Assembly: GCA_039028695.1 (NCBI GenBank)
Contig: JBCCHN010000083.1
Span: forward strand, 1-22,172
DNA: 22,172 nt
Direction of reading: 5' to 3'
Source: JANQKX01 sp039028695
GTDB lineage: Bacteria; Pseudomonadota; Alphaproteobacteria; Kiloniellales; Kiloniellaceae
Under the pieces are notes generated by a model. The model worked only from the letters and a program-made list of their open reading frames with translations. It ran no database searches and was not told the origin of the DNA. The number at the start of each line of letters is the position of its first letter. The stretch's first letter is position 1. Below are positions 1-7,009 of this stretch, piece after piece. Position numbers and translations under genes: made by a program.

Positions 1-453
1 ATTGGAAGCGTGCAAGACGCCGGTTGTGATGCGGCGTTCGTAGACGGCCCCGACCTTGCCGAACGGGTGAGCGCTGAGCTGGAAACTGCCCCGGTTCTTG
101 CGATTGACGCCGTTGCGGGAGAGACCTTTGGCCATCTGGCGGCAACCTTGGCAAACGGCGGTGTCGCCGTCAGCTACGGCGGCATGTCCGGTGAGGACCT
201 TATGATCCCTGACAGTATAGTCATCTTCAACAATATCACTCTGCGCGGATTCTGGCTGGTAAATTGGCTGACGTCGGCGGGTCCAGATGAGATGGAGCGG
301 GTTTATGGCGAGCTCACGTCATTGATCGTGGCAGGACAATTGAACGCACCAATCGACAAAATTTTCACCCTCGACCACATCAACGAAGCCCTTGAGCACG
401 CTTTAGCTGGGGGGCGATTCGGCAAGGTTCTGCTTGCCCCCAATGGCCTTTGA
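1..453 (+). CDS. MDR-family NAD(P)H oxidoreductase, C-terminal part (5' end outside window)
   Basis: The reading frame is open from base 1, so the gene starts upstream and only about 150 C-terminal residues are seen. They carry the second half of a medium-chain dehydrogenase/reductase Rossmann domain: a nucleotide-fold strand ending in AIDAVAGETF, then the strand-loop GGVAVSYGGMSGEDL, then the closing region with HINEALEHALAGGRFGKVLL, which is the usual MDR ending. The pattern of GG.(V/A).YG followed by a FWL..W segment resembles enoyl-thioester reductase or quinone reductase members rather than classical alcohol dehydrogenases. The catalytic domain is missing from view, so substrate and zinc content cannot be judged. 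A GST gene follows 36 bases downstream on the same strand and is probably co-transcribed. Confidence 0.8.
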   Translation: MGSVQDAGCDAAFVDGPDLAERVSAELETAPVLAIDAVAGETFGHLAATLANGGVAVSYGGMSGEDLMIPDSIVIFNNITLRGFWLVNWLTSAGPDEMERVYGELTSLIVAGQLNAPIDKIFTLDHINEALEHALAGGRFGKVLLAPNGL

Positions 454-489
454 TCAGCTCACAAGCAACCCAAATAAAAGGAACCTAGC

Positions 490-1131
490 ATGACACTATC
501 GCTCTTTCACACACCGGGCACCCGCTCAGTCCGCGCCCGTTGGATCATGGAAGAAATGGGTGTGCCCTACGAGTTGAAATCGCTGGAGTACGACGGTGCA
601 TATTTTGCCTCCGATGAATTTCGCAAGATCAATCCAATGGGCAAAATCCCTGCGATGTTCGACGGCGAGAACCTGATCATTGAGTCCATTGCGATTATGC
701 AATACGTCATGGAGCGCTTCGGTCCGACTGAACTAAACGTGCCTGCGGATGACCCAGAATTCGCAACCTATTTGCAATGGCTGCACTTGGGGGAGAGCGG
801 AGTATCTGGTTATATCGCCGTCTCTTTCGGCCATGCGTCTCGGGAGGATCCTTACATTGTGTCCGAGGAATTCGACGGGTATTGCCGCTACCAGGTGCAA
901 AAGGCACTTGCTATGTTGGAGGAGCGTTTGCAGCGGCGCGGCCACATTCTCGACCGTGGCTTCAGTGCGGCTGATATATCCATGGGTTATGCATTGCTTT
1001 TCGCAGCCGTTTGCACTGGCGCAACCTTCACCCCCGTTGTATCCGCCTATCTGGATCGACTGATGGCCCGCCCCGCAATGCAACTTGCCCTCTCTGATAT
1101 CCCGTCCGAATTGTTAGCCACAATCGCCTAG
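490..1131 (+). CDS. Glutathione S-transferase family protein
   Basis: This 213-residue protein has the normal length and two-domain layout of a cytosolic GST. The N-terminal thioredoxin-like domain (about 1-78) shows TPGTRS with a candidate catalytic Ser13, the cis-proline in GKIPAM (Pro54), and the glutathione-contacting Glu65-Ser66 pair in IIESIAIMQYV. An all-helical C-terminal domain follows, with the N-capping-type segment LDRGFSAADISMGY that is conserved in the family. The ATG is preceded by AAAAGGAA, a reasonable ribosome binding site. The role is presumably conjugation or reductive removal of an electrophile together with the adjacent MDR reductase, but the substrate cannot be inferred. 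Confidence 0.9.
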   Translation: MTLSLFHTPGTRSVRARWIMEEMGVPYELKSLEYDGAYFASDEFRKINPMGKIPAMFDGENLIIESIAIMQYVMERFGPTELNVPADDPEFATYLQWLHLGESGVSGYIAVSFGHASREDPYIVSEEFDGYCRYQVQKALAMLEERLQRRGHILDRGFSAADISMGYALLFAAVCTGATFTPVVSAYLDRLMARPAMQLALSDIPSELLATIA

Positions 1132-1142
1132 ATTTACTGCCT

Positions 1143-1475
1143 CAAAAGGGTGTCCGGATCCTGTCAATCCAGGGCGTGAAATCGATGGCTTTGCCTTTAG
1201 GCTCGCGTGAGCGTGTTGCCAGTTATAGCGACGTTGCCCTTTTGGCAGTTCTTTTGCCCTTTGGTCTTAGGTGTCATAAGCGGCAGCATAGGCCCATTCC
1301 TTAAGCGCGCTCAGAATGATGTGTTGTTGCTTGCCGGTTGCATGTAGTGTGTAAGATTCGGTGCGGATATGCTTGAGGCCTTTGGTCCGTTGGGCCGCCT
1401 TTAGCCCGCAGTCTCGACGGCCATTCATATAACCTGGGTCACCGACATAGGCTACCGCTCGTCAATTAAAATAAG
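1143..1475 (-). pseudogene. Degenerate IS481-type transposase, C-terminal remnant
   Basis: Read on the minus strand, this stretch gives recognisable pieces of the end of an IS481-family DDE transposase: RAVAY, then GLKHIRTESYT, then LSALKEWAYAAAYDT, an in-frame TAA (1267-1269), and RRYNWQHAHASLKAKPSISR. In intact members these read GLKHIRTRPYTP..NGKAERFI, LREWAYA..Y and HRYNWHRPH.SL..KPPISRL. The DNG catalytic segment is deleted, the NGKAERF motif is eroded to TGKQQH, and a further stop lies upstream. It is clearly dead. It fills the gap between the GST gene and the truncated integrase, and no convincing terminal inverted repeats were found. Confidence 0.75.
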
Positions 1476-1557
1476 CCCTAATGGTTTTTCTCGACCTCGC
1501 GCGGTCAGCAGGTCTTATTGTGCATGTCCACTCCGTCCTCTTCGAAGTGCTTATGCT

Positions 1558-2184
1558 ATGACAATGTCAGTCCGCTCGGATTGGATTGAATGCACAACCC
1601 GACTAGAATTGCCCATACTATTGGCAGTATCTAGCGGGATGCGGAGAGGAGAGATATTGGGCTTAAAGTGGCGAGACATAGATCTGACCAATGGCCTAGT
1701 GCTCGTGAATAGATCAGTGAAGCAAACCCGAATTGGTCTGAGGTTCAAAGAACCAAAGACAAAACGGGGCGCACGCCAGGTCGCCCTTCCATCACTCGCC
1801 GTTGATGCACTAAATACGCACAAAGCCAACCAGTCCAAAAACCGCCTTCATCTCGGCCCATACTATAAAAACAACGATCTTGTTTGCTGCAGGGAAGACC
1901 GCGAGATTTGGCCACCAGATTCACCTCCGACTGTGTTTGCATGGGCAATAAGACGTCCCAACTTGCCCAAAATCCGATTACATGACCTCAGGCACACCCA
2001 TGCCACCCAGCTGCTGAAGCAAGGTATCATCCCGAAAATCGTGAGCGAAAGACTTGGTCATTCGCATGTCAGCGTCACATTGGGCACTTATAGTCATGTG
2101 TTGCCCGGTATGCAGGAAGATGCAGCAAGAAAAATAGATCTTGCCCTTAGAACCGCTATCTTTAATCCCACAACCGGAAAATGA
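1558..2184 (+). pseudogene. Tyrosine recombinase (phage-type integrase), catalytic domain only
   Basis: The 208 residues cover only the catalytic domain of a tyrosine integrase. All active-site residues are visible: Arg29 in SSGMRRGEILGL, the beta-hairpin Lys near 69 in PKTKRGARQVAL, His142 and Arg145 in LHDLRHTHAT, His168 in LGHSHVSV, and nucleophile Tyr178 in LGTYSHVLP. Family members are about 350-400 residues, so the N-terminal SAM-like and arm-binding domains are missing. Sequence directly upstream belongs to, or abuts, the IS481 remnant, and no good Shine-Dalgarno precedes the ATG. The likely reading is a 5'-truncated integrase that once moved an element here. It might still be translated, but it should not bind att sites normally. 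Confidence 0.85.
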
Positions 2185-2229
2185 GATTTTTGCCGATTGA
2201 CATCAATTTGACGGTTGGGTGAGCACTGG

Positions 2230-2274
2230 GTTTGCAAAATGTTTGCAAATAAAATTTTGTTCGTAATTTGTTCG
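2230..2274 (+). repeat. Two pairs of 11-base-phased direct repeats behind the integrase
   Basis: GTTTGCAAA occurs at 2230-2238 and 2241-2249, and TTTGTTCG at 2256-2263 and 2267-2274. Each pair is spaced exactly 11 bases, about one helical turn, in an AT-rich tract 45 bases after the integrase stop. Helically phased short direct repeats next to an integrase gene are typical of arm-type integrase binding sites, but that assignment is inference. Confidence 0.4.
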
Positions 2275-2308
2275 ATTGTATTTTAGCCGCTAACGCGTTG
2301 AGTTTTTT

Positions 2309-2342
2309 GGCGGAGGGTCTCGAACAAAGTTCGAACCCGGAG
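2309..2342. repeat. Short repeat copy a (GGCGGAG...GTTCGAACCCGGAG)
   Basis: This is the first of three related segments. It begins GGCGGAGGGTCTCGAAC, contains the inverted repeat CGAAC-AAA-GTTCG, and ends GTTCGAACCCGGAG. It lies about 125 bases after the integrase stop, where an attachment site would be expected. The TTCGAAC core looks like a tRNA T-loop, but no T-stem or acceptor pairing is possible, so it is not a tRNA gene. Confidence 0.55.
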
Positions 2343-2386
2343 CTAGCAAGTCGGGCTGGGTCGGCGGCGACTTGCATAAATAAAGT

Positions 2387-2455
2387 GGCGGAGAGTCTTG
2401 AAGACAGTTCGAACCCAGAGGGCTCTCGTCCTTTCTTCGAAAAGACTGCCACCCT
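2387..2455. repeat. Short repeat copy b
   Basis: This segment starts GGCGGAGAGTCTTGAA, contains GTTCGAACCCAGAG, and continues with CTCTCGTCCTTTCTTCGAAAAGACTGCCACCCTG as broken pieces matching copy c. It matches copy a over its first ~33 bases and copy c over about 70 bases. It lies just left of the IS6 nest, with copy c just right of it. Confidence 0.6.
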
Positions 2456-2456
2456 G

Positions 2457-2506
2457 CCGTCGATGGGGAATTGGGGCGGCATTTCACCAGGCGAAAAGCC
2501 TTTGGC
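2457..2506. repeat. 50-base direct repeat, left copy, abutting IS6 copy 1
   Basis: The sequence running from CGTCGATGGGGAATTGGGG to GCGAAAAGCCTTTGGC recurs with few changes at 3317-3365, directly after IS6 copy 1 and directly before the deleted IS6 copy. It marks the tandem repeat unit of about 860 bases. It is absent at the left end of the far IS6 copy (21612), so it is not part of the mobile element itself. Confidence 0.7.
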
Positions 2507-3316
2507 GGTGGTGTCAGTCTAATGCGAACCAGTCTCCGTTTTCCCGGGAATCAGTTCGACTAGGCCGCCAGCTGACGCCACTCAGCCAGGGCGGCGGAGC
2601 GGTTCTGCTTGAAATCTGATCTTTTGATAAGGTGTCGTTCAAGATTGAAATGATTGTAGATTGAGGCATGGGCCGAGGCGAACTTCTGGAGGGTCTTGAT
2701 ATCCCGCAAGCGAGCCATAGCCCCCTCCCGTCGTCGGAACGGCTTATGCGAATTCACTGCCCGATTGTTCAACCAACGGCCACAGAGCTGGCGCTTTGCA
2801 ATACCTATGTCCTTCATCGCGGCGCCATAAGACCGGAGCCGGTCCGTGACAATCGACCCTGGCCGGCCATAGCGTTTCATGGCTCGTTTCAAAAACGTCA
2901 GCGCTGCCCTGCGATCCCTGTGTTTTGTAACAAAAACCTTGAGCACTTCACTTTCGTGATCAACCGCCCGCCAGAGGTAATGAGTCCGGCCGTTGATCTT
3001 CACAAAGACTTCATCAAGGTGTCAGCGCCACTAAGGGACCGCCCGCAAATTCTGGGACCGCCTTCTCCTGATTTCCGCAGCAAAAATCGGACCGAACCGG
3101 TTCCACCAGAACCCCACAGTCTCATGGCAAATGTCGATGCCGCGCTCGAACAGAAGGTCCTCGACCTGGCGCAGAGACAAGGGAAAGCGGATGTGCATCA
3201 TGACCGTTAAGCGGATCACTTCGGGCGATGAGTTGAAGTACCGGAAGGGATTTTTCATCCCAAAACCCTGGGAATCGGTGCCGTGTCGGCTCAAGGCATT
3301 TTGGTCTGACAATGCT
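2507..3316 (-). mobile_element. IS6-family insertion sequence, copy 1 (inactive)
   Basis: The left end, GGTGGTGTCAGTCTAATGCG, is identical to the left end of the copy at 21612 and close to that at 3366. A matching inverted end, TGTCAGACCAAAATGC on the minus strand, lies at about 3300-3311, which gives an element of roughly 810 bases, normal for IS6. Its single transposase gene is broken (see the next entry). The exact right end and any 8-base target duplication could not be fixed, because the surroundings are made of related repeats. Confidence 0.75.
2560..3258 (-). pseudogene. IS6-family transposase, copy 1, with two stops and a lost catalytic Glu
   Basis: From ATG at 3258 the frame encodes the helix-turn-helix region typical of IS6 transposases (MKNPFRYFNSSPEVIRL, FPLSLRQVEDLLFERGIDI, NRFGPIFAAEIRRRR). 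A TAG (3031-3033) and a TGA (3022-3024) follow in the same frame, then the DDE domain: HLDEVFVKING with the first Asp, IVTDRLRSYGAA with the second, and a C-terminus ending AEWRQLAA. The full length of about 232 residues matches the family. The third catalytic residue, Glu in the family motif RAENSHQP, is Val here (GTG at 2755-2757, reading RAVNSHKP). The stops most simply replace Gln (CAG) and Trp (TGG). This copy cannot catalyse transposition itself. Confidence 0.85.
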
Positions 3317-3365
3317 CGTCGACGGGGAATTGGGTCGGCGTTTCTCATTGCGAAAAGCCTTTGGC
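3317..3365. repeat. 50-base direct repeat, right copy, between the tandem IS6 copies
   Basis: It runs from CGTCGACGGGGAATTGGG to GCGAAAAGCCTTTGGC and is the partner of 2457-2506. It separates IS6 copy 1 from the deleted copy that follows. Confidence 0.7.
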
Positions 3366-3545
3366 GGTGCTGTCAGTTTAATGCGAACCAGTCTCTCTTT
3401 TCCTAGTGGCCGGTCCGATTAGGCCGCCAGCTCACGCCACTCTGCCTAGGCGGCGCTGCCGGATCTCCGCCGCGAACTTGGGACCAACCCTATTCAGCCA
3501 GAACCGCCGAAGCCGTCTATGCCGTTCAAGCTGTCAGGGTCGAAT
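3366..3545 (-). mobile_element. Internally deleted IS6-family remnant (tandem with copy 1)
   Basis: The left end GGTGCTGTCAGTTTAATGCG is followed, on the minus strand, by the transposase C-terminus AEWRELAA and stop (3419-3421). That joins directly, at about 3445-3455, to N-terminal-domain sequence reading FWLNRVGPKFAAEIRQRR. Some 130 codons of the DDE core are therefore gone. Upstream sequence fades into a damaged LNGID segment that matches the ERGIDI region of copy 1. It is a short, MITE-like derivative of a sibling IS6 element, more diverged than copies 1 and 2. Confidence 0.7.
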
Positions 3546-3565
3546 TGCATCCCGAGCGCAGTGTT

Positions 3566-3637
3566 GGCGGAGAGCGGGAGGGAGCTAAATCGAACCCGGA
3601 GGTCTCTCATCATTTCTTCGAAATGACTGTCGCCCTG
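3566..3637. repeat. Short repeat copy c
   Basis: This segment starts GGCGGAGAGCGGGAGGGAG, contains TCGAACCCGGAGG, and ends with CATTTCTTCGAAATGACTGTCGCCCTG, close to copy b (2387-2455). Copies b and c flank the IS6 nest as direct repeats. Read on the minus strand it ends CTCTCCGCCA like a tRNA acceptor end, but the spacing to TTCGA is too long (25 bases instead of 18) for a real tRNA. Confidence 0.55.
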
Positions 3638-3639
3638 GT

Positions 3640-3849
3640 AACAACGGTATTGCCTTATTCCATCCCTTTAACATGCTAGGACGTTGCCCGGTTCTCTCAG
3701 TGCCTTCGGGAATCGGCGCCAATGGCTTGCCGACAAGCATTCAAATAGTTGCCCGCCACCTGGACGACCAGCGGGTCTTTAGGATCGGCGCTGCTCTGGA
3801 ACAAGCCCAACCATGGTTGGATTGTAAGGAACGACGGCCGGAACTGTGA
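3640..3849 (+). pseudogene. Amidase (amidase signature family), C-terminal remnant
   Basis: In frame to a TGA at 3847-3849 the sequence reads PFNMLGRCPVLSVPSGIG, then ANGLPTSIQIVARHLDDQRVF, then AALEQAQPW. This is the characteristic end of amidase-signature enzymes (GatA and amidase class), where P.(L)SVPSG, GLP.G.Q.VG and a final ERA.PW are conserved. The usual Gly after GLPT is Ser here. Only about 60-70 codons remain and the catalytic Ser-Ser-Lys region is absent. The gene was cut off on its 5' side by the repeat and IS debris. Its orientation, with transporter genes next door, suggests the lost enzyme belonged to the nitrogen region. Confidence 0.75.
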
Positions 3850-3889
3850 CGGCAAACACTATGTCTTATATGGGTCAAAAGCCGGCGAA

Positions 3890-3971
3890 GTTGAGAACTT
3901 CACACAAGGTCTGTAGCTGGGGATAAAGCAGACTTAGTCGAGACCACAGAGCCAGGGACGTTTGTAGCCAT
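3890..3971. repeat. Intergenic repeat, copy A
   Basis: This ~80-base block contains GGTCTGTAGCTGGGGATAAA, then GCAGACTTAGTCGAGACCAC, ending TTTGTAGCCAT. It matches blocks at 16323-16405 (about three quarters identical by eye) and more weakly at 21450-21506. It is non-coding in each place and sits in gaps between operons. The flanking stretch 3972-4135 shows nothing I can identify. Confidence 0.6.
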
Positions 3972-4135
3972 ATTCGGATATCGAAAGGCCATCTAATTTA
4001 AATGGCTGTTAGCGGATGCCAGACCCTACACTGCGTCTGTGAGGGGAGGTTCGAAAAAAGACTTGGTTTCGGCTCGCTGGAAAACTCCTCTTGCAGTTCT
4101 TCATGCCGATGAAACGCCAATATACTTCACGAGTA

Positions 4136-4948
4136 TTATCGCCGGTTCCCAATAATCTGGGTCAGTAAGAGCAGAACTGAAGATATCAATACCATGATGG
4201 TCGAAATGGCTGCGATCGTGGGATCGATGAAATCTCGCAAGGCGCTGAACATATGTTTCGTGAGTGTGGCGTTGACGCCGCCTGAGACGAAAATTGCGAT
4301 GATCACCTCGTCAAATGAGGTCAAGAACGACAGCAAGGCCGAGGTGACGACTGAAAACTTTATTTGCGGCAGCGTAATCAAGAAAAATGCTCTCACTCTC
4401 GTAGCCCCCAGACTGCGGGCAACACGCTCTTGATTGAGGTCATAGGACCGTAGGGCCGCGGTTATCACGATCATGACCAGGGGCAAGGCAATCGCCGTGT
4501 GGGCGAGAACCAGCCCGGAGATCGTGTTGTTCAGACCGACCCGACCAAAGGCATAAAAAGCCCCGATTGCGATTAGGATCACCGGCACGATCATGGGCGT
4601 GATCAAGAGCATGAAGATCGCTTTGGTGACCCTGTGGCTGGAGACAAAAAGGGCATAGGCGGCCATGATACCTAAGGGGGTCGCGACCAGCATGGTCAGG
4701 AAACCGATGGTGAGCGAGGTGACCGTCGCCCGCATCCATTTGGTGGAACCGAAATAGACCTCGTACCAGCGCGTCGACCACCTGCTGGGTGGAAATTCAA
4801 GGTACTGAGAATCTGAAAAAGACATGGGGATCACGATAAAGGTCGGCAGCACCAGCAAGAGCATGATGATGCAAGCGATAACATAAAGCCAAAAGCGATC
4901 ACCATGACGGACTTGGGTGTCGGATGCGGGTCTGCTCCACCAACTCAC
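4136..4948 (-). CDS. Polyamine-type ABC transporter permease (PotC-like)
   Basis: This 270-residue inner-membrane protein has about six hydrophobic segments, starting with LYVIACIIMLLLVLPTFIVIPM. The EAA-type loop that contacts the ATPase reads VARSLGATRVRAFFLITLP, the expected pattern for spermidine/putrescine class permeases (PotC/PotI). The start is GTG at 4948, three bases after the stop of the upstream permease gene, so the two are translationally linked. It is the last gene of the leftward five-gene operon. Amine specificity is inferred from the linked oxidase and binding protein and is not visible in the permease itself. Confidence 0.88.
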   Translation of the reverse strand: MSWWSRPASDTQVRHGDRFWLYVIACIIMLLLVLPTFIVIPMSFSDSQYLEFPPSRWSTRWYEVYFGSTKWMRATVTSLTIGFLTMLVATPLGIMAAYALFVSSHRVTKAIFMLLITPMIVPVILIAIGAFYAFGRVGLNNTISGLVLAHTAIALPLVMIVITAALRSYDLNQERVARSLGATRVRAFFLITLPQIKFSVVTSALLSFLTSFDEVIIAIFVSGGVNATLTKHMFSALRDFIDPTIAAISTIMVLISSVLLLLTQIIGNRR

Positions 4949-4951
4949 GGG

Positions 4952-5866
4952 TCAGCCCTTCCCAAAAAGGGCCGCGTCGAACTTGAAGAACTTGGCCGCG
5001 AGATAGAGAACTAAAAGAGTCGCAACAAGCAGCACCACGCCGAGTGCGCTGGCCGCGCCCCAATCGAACTGATTTTCGAGGATCGCCGTGATTTGGGTCG
5101 AGACCATGGTCACTTTGCCGCCCCCGAGGACCGCCGGTGTCACGTAAAACCCAAGGCAAAGCACAAAGACAATCAAGGAGCCGGAAACCATGCCCGGCAT
5201 GGAGAGGGGAAAGTAGACCTGCCAGAATGCTTTCACGGGCGAGGCGCCCAAATTGGCTGCGGCGTGCATCAAGTCCCGGTCGATTTTTTTCATTGCGCCA
5301 TAGAGCGGTAGGACCAGGAATGGCAACATGATGTGGGCCATCCCAATAAGTGTCCCCAGCAGGTTGTGGACGAGCTTTATGGGCTCATCCCAAAGCCCCA
5401 TTTCAATGGCAAAGTCATTTAAGAGCCCCTTTTTTTGAAGCAGCACCAGCCAAGCATAGGTGCGCACTAAGAGAGATGTCCAAAAGGGCAGGAGCACGGC
5501 CAGCATGAAAATCCCGGCCCAGCGGCTGGGCAGCAGTGCCAAGAAATAGGCCAGCGGATAACCCAGCAGAATGCATATTAGGGTGGTCAGCAAACTGACC
5601 TTGAAAGTCGTCATGAACACCCTTGCGTATGATTTATACTCGATCATCTTTTGGTAATGTTCCAACGATGGCATTCCGTCCTTGCCGATGAAAGAGAGGT
5701 AAAACAACCATCCAACGGGAATTACGATGACAAGCAAAATGACTACTAAGGCCGGCGTGGCCAGGCTCAAAAGGCTCCACTGTTCTTTTGCTTCCTGACT
5801 CTTCAAGGCCTGCGCATGCAATTCTTCTTTTGCAGGACTGTTGGACGCTGGTTCATCCATTGCCAT
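4952..5866 (-). CDS. Polyamine-type ABC transporter permease (PotB-like)
   Basis: About 304 residues from ATG 5866, with a second ATG six bases later at 5860. A cytoplasmic N-terminus rich in Glu, Lys and Ala precedes the first membrane segment (LATPALVVILLVIVIPVGWLF). A large PotB/PotH-type periplasmic loop and further hydrophobic helices follow, and the EAA-type loop reads AANLGASPVKAFWQVYFPLS. The frame is open further upstream inside the ATPase gene, but AGGGAC eight bases before 5866 supports the short start, which overlaps the ATPase stop (5853-5855) by 14 bases. It should pair with the PotC-like permease to form the transmembrane channel. Confidence 0.88.
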   Translation of the reverse strand: MAMDEPASNSPAKEELHAQALKSQEAKEQWSLLSLATPALVVILLVIVIPVGWLFYLSFIGKDGMPSLEHYQKMIEYKSYARVFMTTFKVSLLTTLICILLGYPLAYFLALLPSRWAGIFMLAVLLPFWTSLLVRTYAWLVLLQKKGLLNDFAIEMGLWDEPIKLVHNLLGTLIGMAHIMLPFLVLPLYGAMKKIDRDLMHAAANLGASPVKAFWQVYFPLSMPGMVSGSLIVFVLCLGFYVTPAVLGGGKVTMVSTQITAILENQFDWGAASALGVVLLVATLLVLYLAAKFFKFDAALFGKG

Positions 5867-6983
5867 GCGGGCCGTCCCTGGGAATGATGATAACGTCCTC
5901 TCGCAGCAACCCGATTGCGGCTTGATCTCCGGGGCGCAGGGAAACCGCCTTGGCAATGTTTCCGGTTCCAAAGCGCACCGCCAGTTCGGTTTCTTCGTCT
6001 ACTGCCACCAAGGCAAAGGCCGTCTCACCCTGGAAAACAGCTTCGCTCACCAAGCTGTCGAAAACAATTGCCCGATCCCCATCGTTGTTGCTGCCGTTTG
6101 CAAGAAAAAGGCGCTCCGGCCGAATCACAAGCGACCATCCTTGGGTAATATCCTCAACCGGTTCCCTGGTGATTTGATGGTTCTTATAGAAGAGCTGCCC
6201 GGAATCATCTCGGGTCAACGGCAGAATGGAGGATTCACCTATGAAATCCGCAACGAAAGCATTGGCAGGCTGGTTATAGATTTCCTCCGGGCCTCCGACC
6301 TGGGCCAGCCTGCCCTGATTGATCACCGCAATGCGATCGGACATGGTCAGGGCTTCGCGCTGGTCATGGGTGACATAAACAGTGGTCACACCCAGCTGAC
6401 GGTGCAGATGCTTTAACTCGATTTGCATGCGCTCGCGAAGCTTCTTGTCGAGCGCGGAAAGGGGCTCGTCCATCAGCAAGATGCGTGGGCGGAAAACAAA
6501 GGCGCGCGCCAAGGCGACCCGCTGCCTTTGCCCGCCGGATAACTGATCGATACCCCGCTCCCCCAGTCCCGAGAGCTGGACTTTGTCCAGGGCCTCGGCC
6601 ACCCGACTCGCTTGTTCTTGCGGGCTAATACCGCGCAGTTTCAAGGGGAAGGCGATATTGCCGGCCACAGACATATGGGGAAAAAGGGCATAGCTTTGAA
6701 AAACCATACCCACATCGCGCCTATGAGGTGGGGTGAGAATGACTTCTTTTTCACCGAAACGTATGCTGCCCGCATCGGGCCTATTGAAGCCGGCGATTGC
6801 CATAAGCAAGGTGGTTTTGCCCGACCCCGATGGCCCCAAAAGTGTTAGAAACTCCCCGCTTTTGATTTCCAGATCCACCGAGTCCAGCGCGTAGAGCTCA
6901 CCATAGCGCTTGGTCAGACCCTGAATATAGATGGGCAATGCCGTTGGGTTTCCCGGCGACTCATCCTTGGTAACCTTGGCCAA
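5853..6983 (-). CDS. Polyamine-type ABC transporter ATP-binding protein (PotA-like)
   Basis: This 376-residue cytoplasmic ATPase energises the transporter. The ABC motifs are all present: Walker A GPSGSGKTT (50-58), Q-loop Gln96 in VFQSYALFPH, signature LSGGQ (148-152), Walker B RILLMDEP (167-174), D-loop SALD, and switch His206 in VTHDQ. After about residue 240 comes the TOBE regulatory region usual in PotA/PotG proteins. The start is TTG at 6983, the only plausible initiator before the conserved domain, with a GGGGG tract about nine bases upstream. It is separated from the binding-protein gene by a gap carrying a strong hairpin and overlaps the next permease gene. Confidence 0.92.
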   Translation of the reverse strand: MAKVTKDESPGNPTALPIYIQGLTKRYGELYALDSVDLEIKSGEFLTLLGPSGSGKTTLLMAIAGFNRPDAGSIRFGEKEVILTPPHRRDVGMVFQSYALFPHMSVAGNIAFPLKLRGISPQEQASRVAEALDKVQLSGLGERGIDQLSGGQRQRVALARAFVFRPRILLMDEPLSALDKKLRERMQIELKHLHRQLGVTTVYVTHDQREALTMSDRIAVINQGRLAQVGGPEEIYNQPANAFVADFIGESSILPLTRDDSGQLFYKNHQITREPVEDITQGWSLVIRPERLFLANGSNNDGDRAIVFDSLVSEAVFQGETAFALVAVDEETELAVRFGTGNIAKAVSLRPGDQAAIGLLREDVIIIPRDGPHGNG

Positions 6984-7009
6984 AAACTTTATCCCCCAAC
7001 AGATCGGAA

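Noticed and set aside
2230..2274. CRISPR array or other long tandem array
   Set aside because: Only two pairs of 8-9-base repeats exist, with no spacer-repeat periodicity and no cas genes anywhere in the window.
2309..2342. tRNA gene suggested by the GTTCGAACCC core
   Set aside because: No T-stem, acceptor stem or anticodon arm can be paired, and the distance from TTCGA to CCA is too long.
2268..2522. 84-codon plus-strand frame across repeats a and b
   Set aside because: It consists of the short repeats and the 50-base direct repeat and continues into the IS6 end; there is no ribosome binding site or domain.
5841..6416. 191-codon plus-strand frame inside the ATPase gene
   Set aside because: It lies wholly antisense to the clear ABC ATPase and the permease start and has no family motifs.
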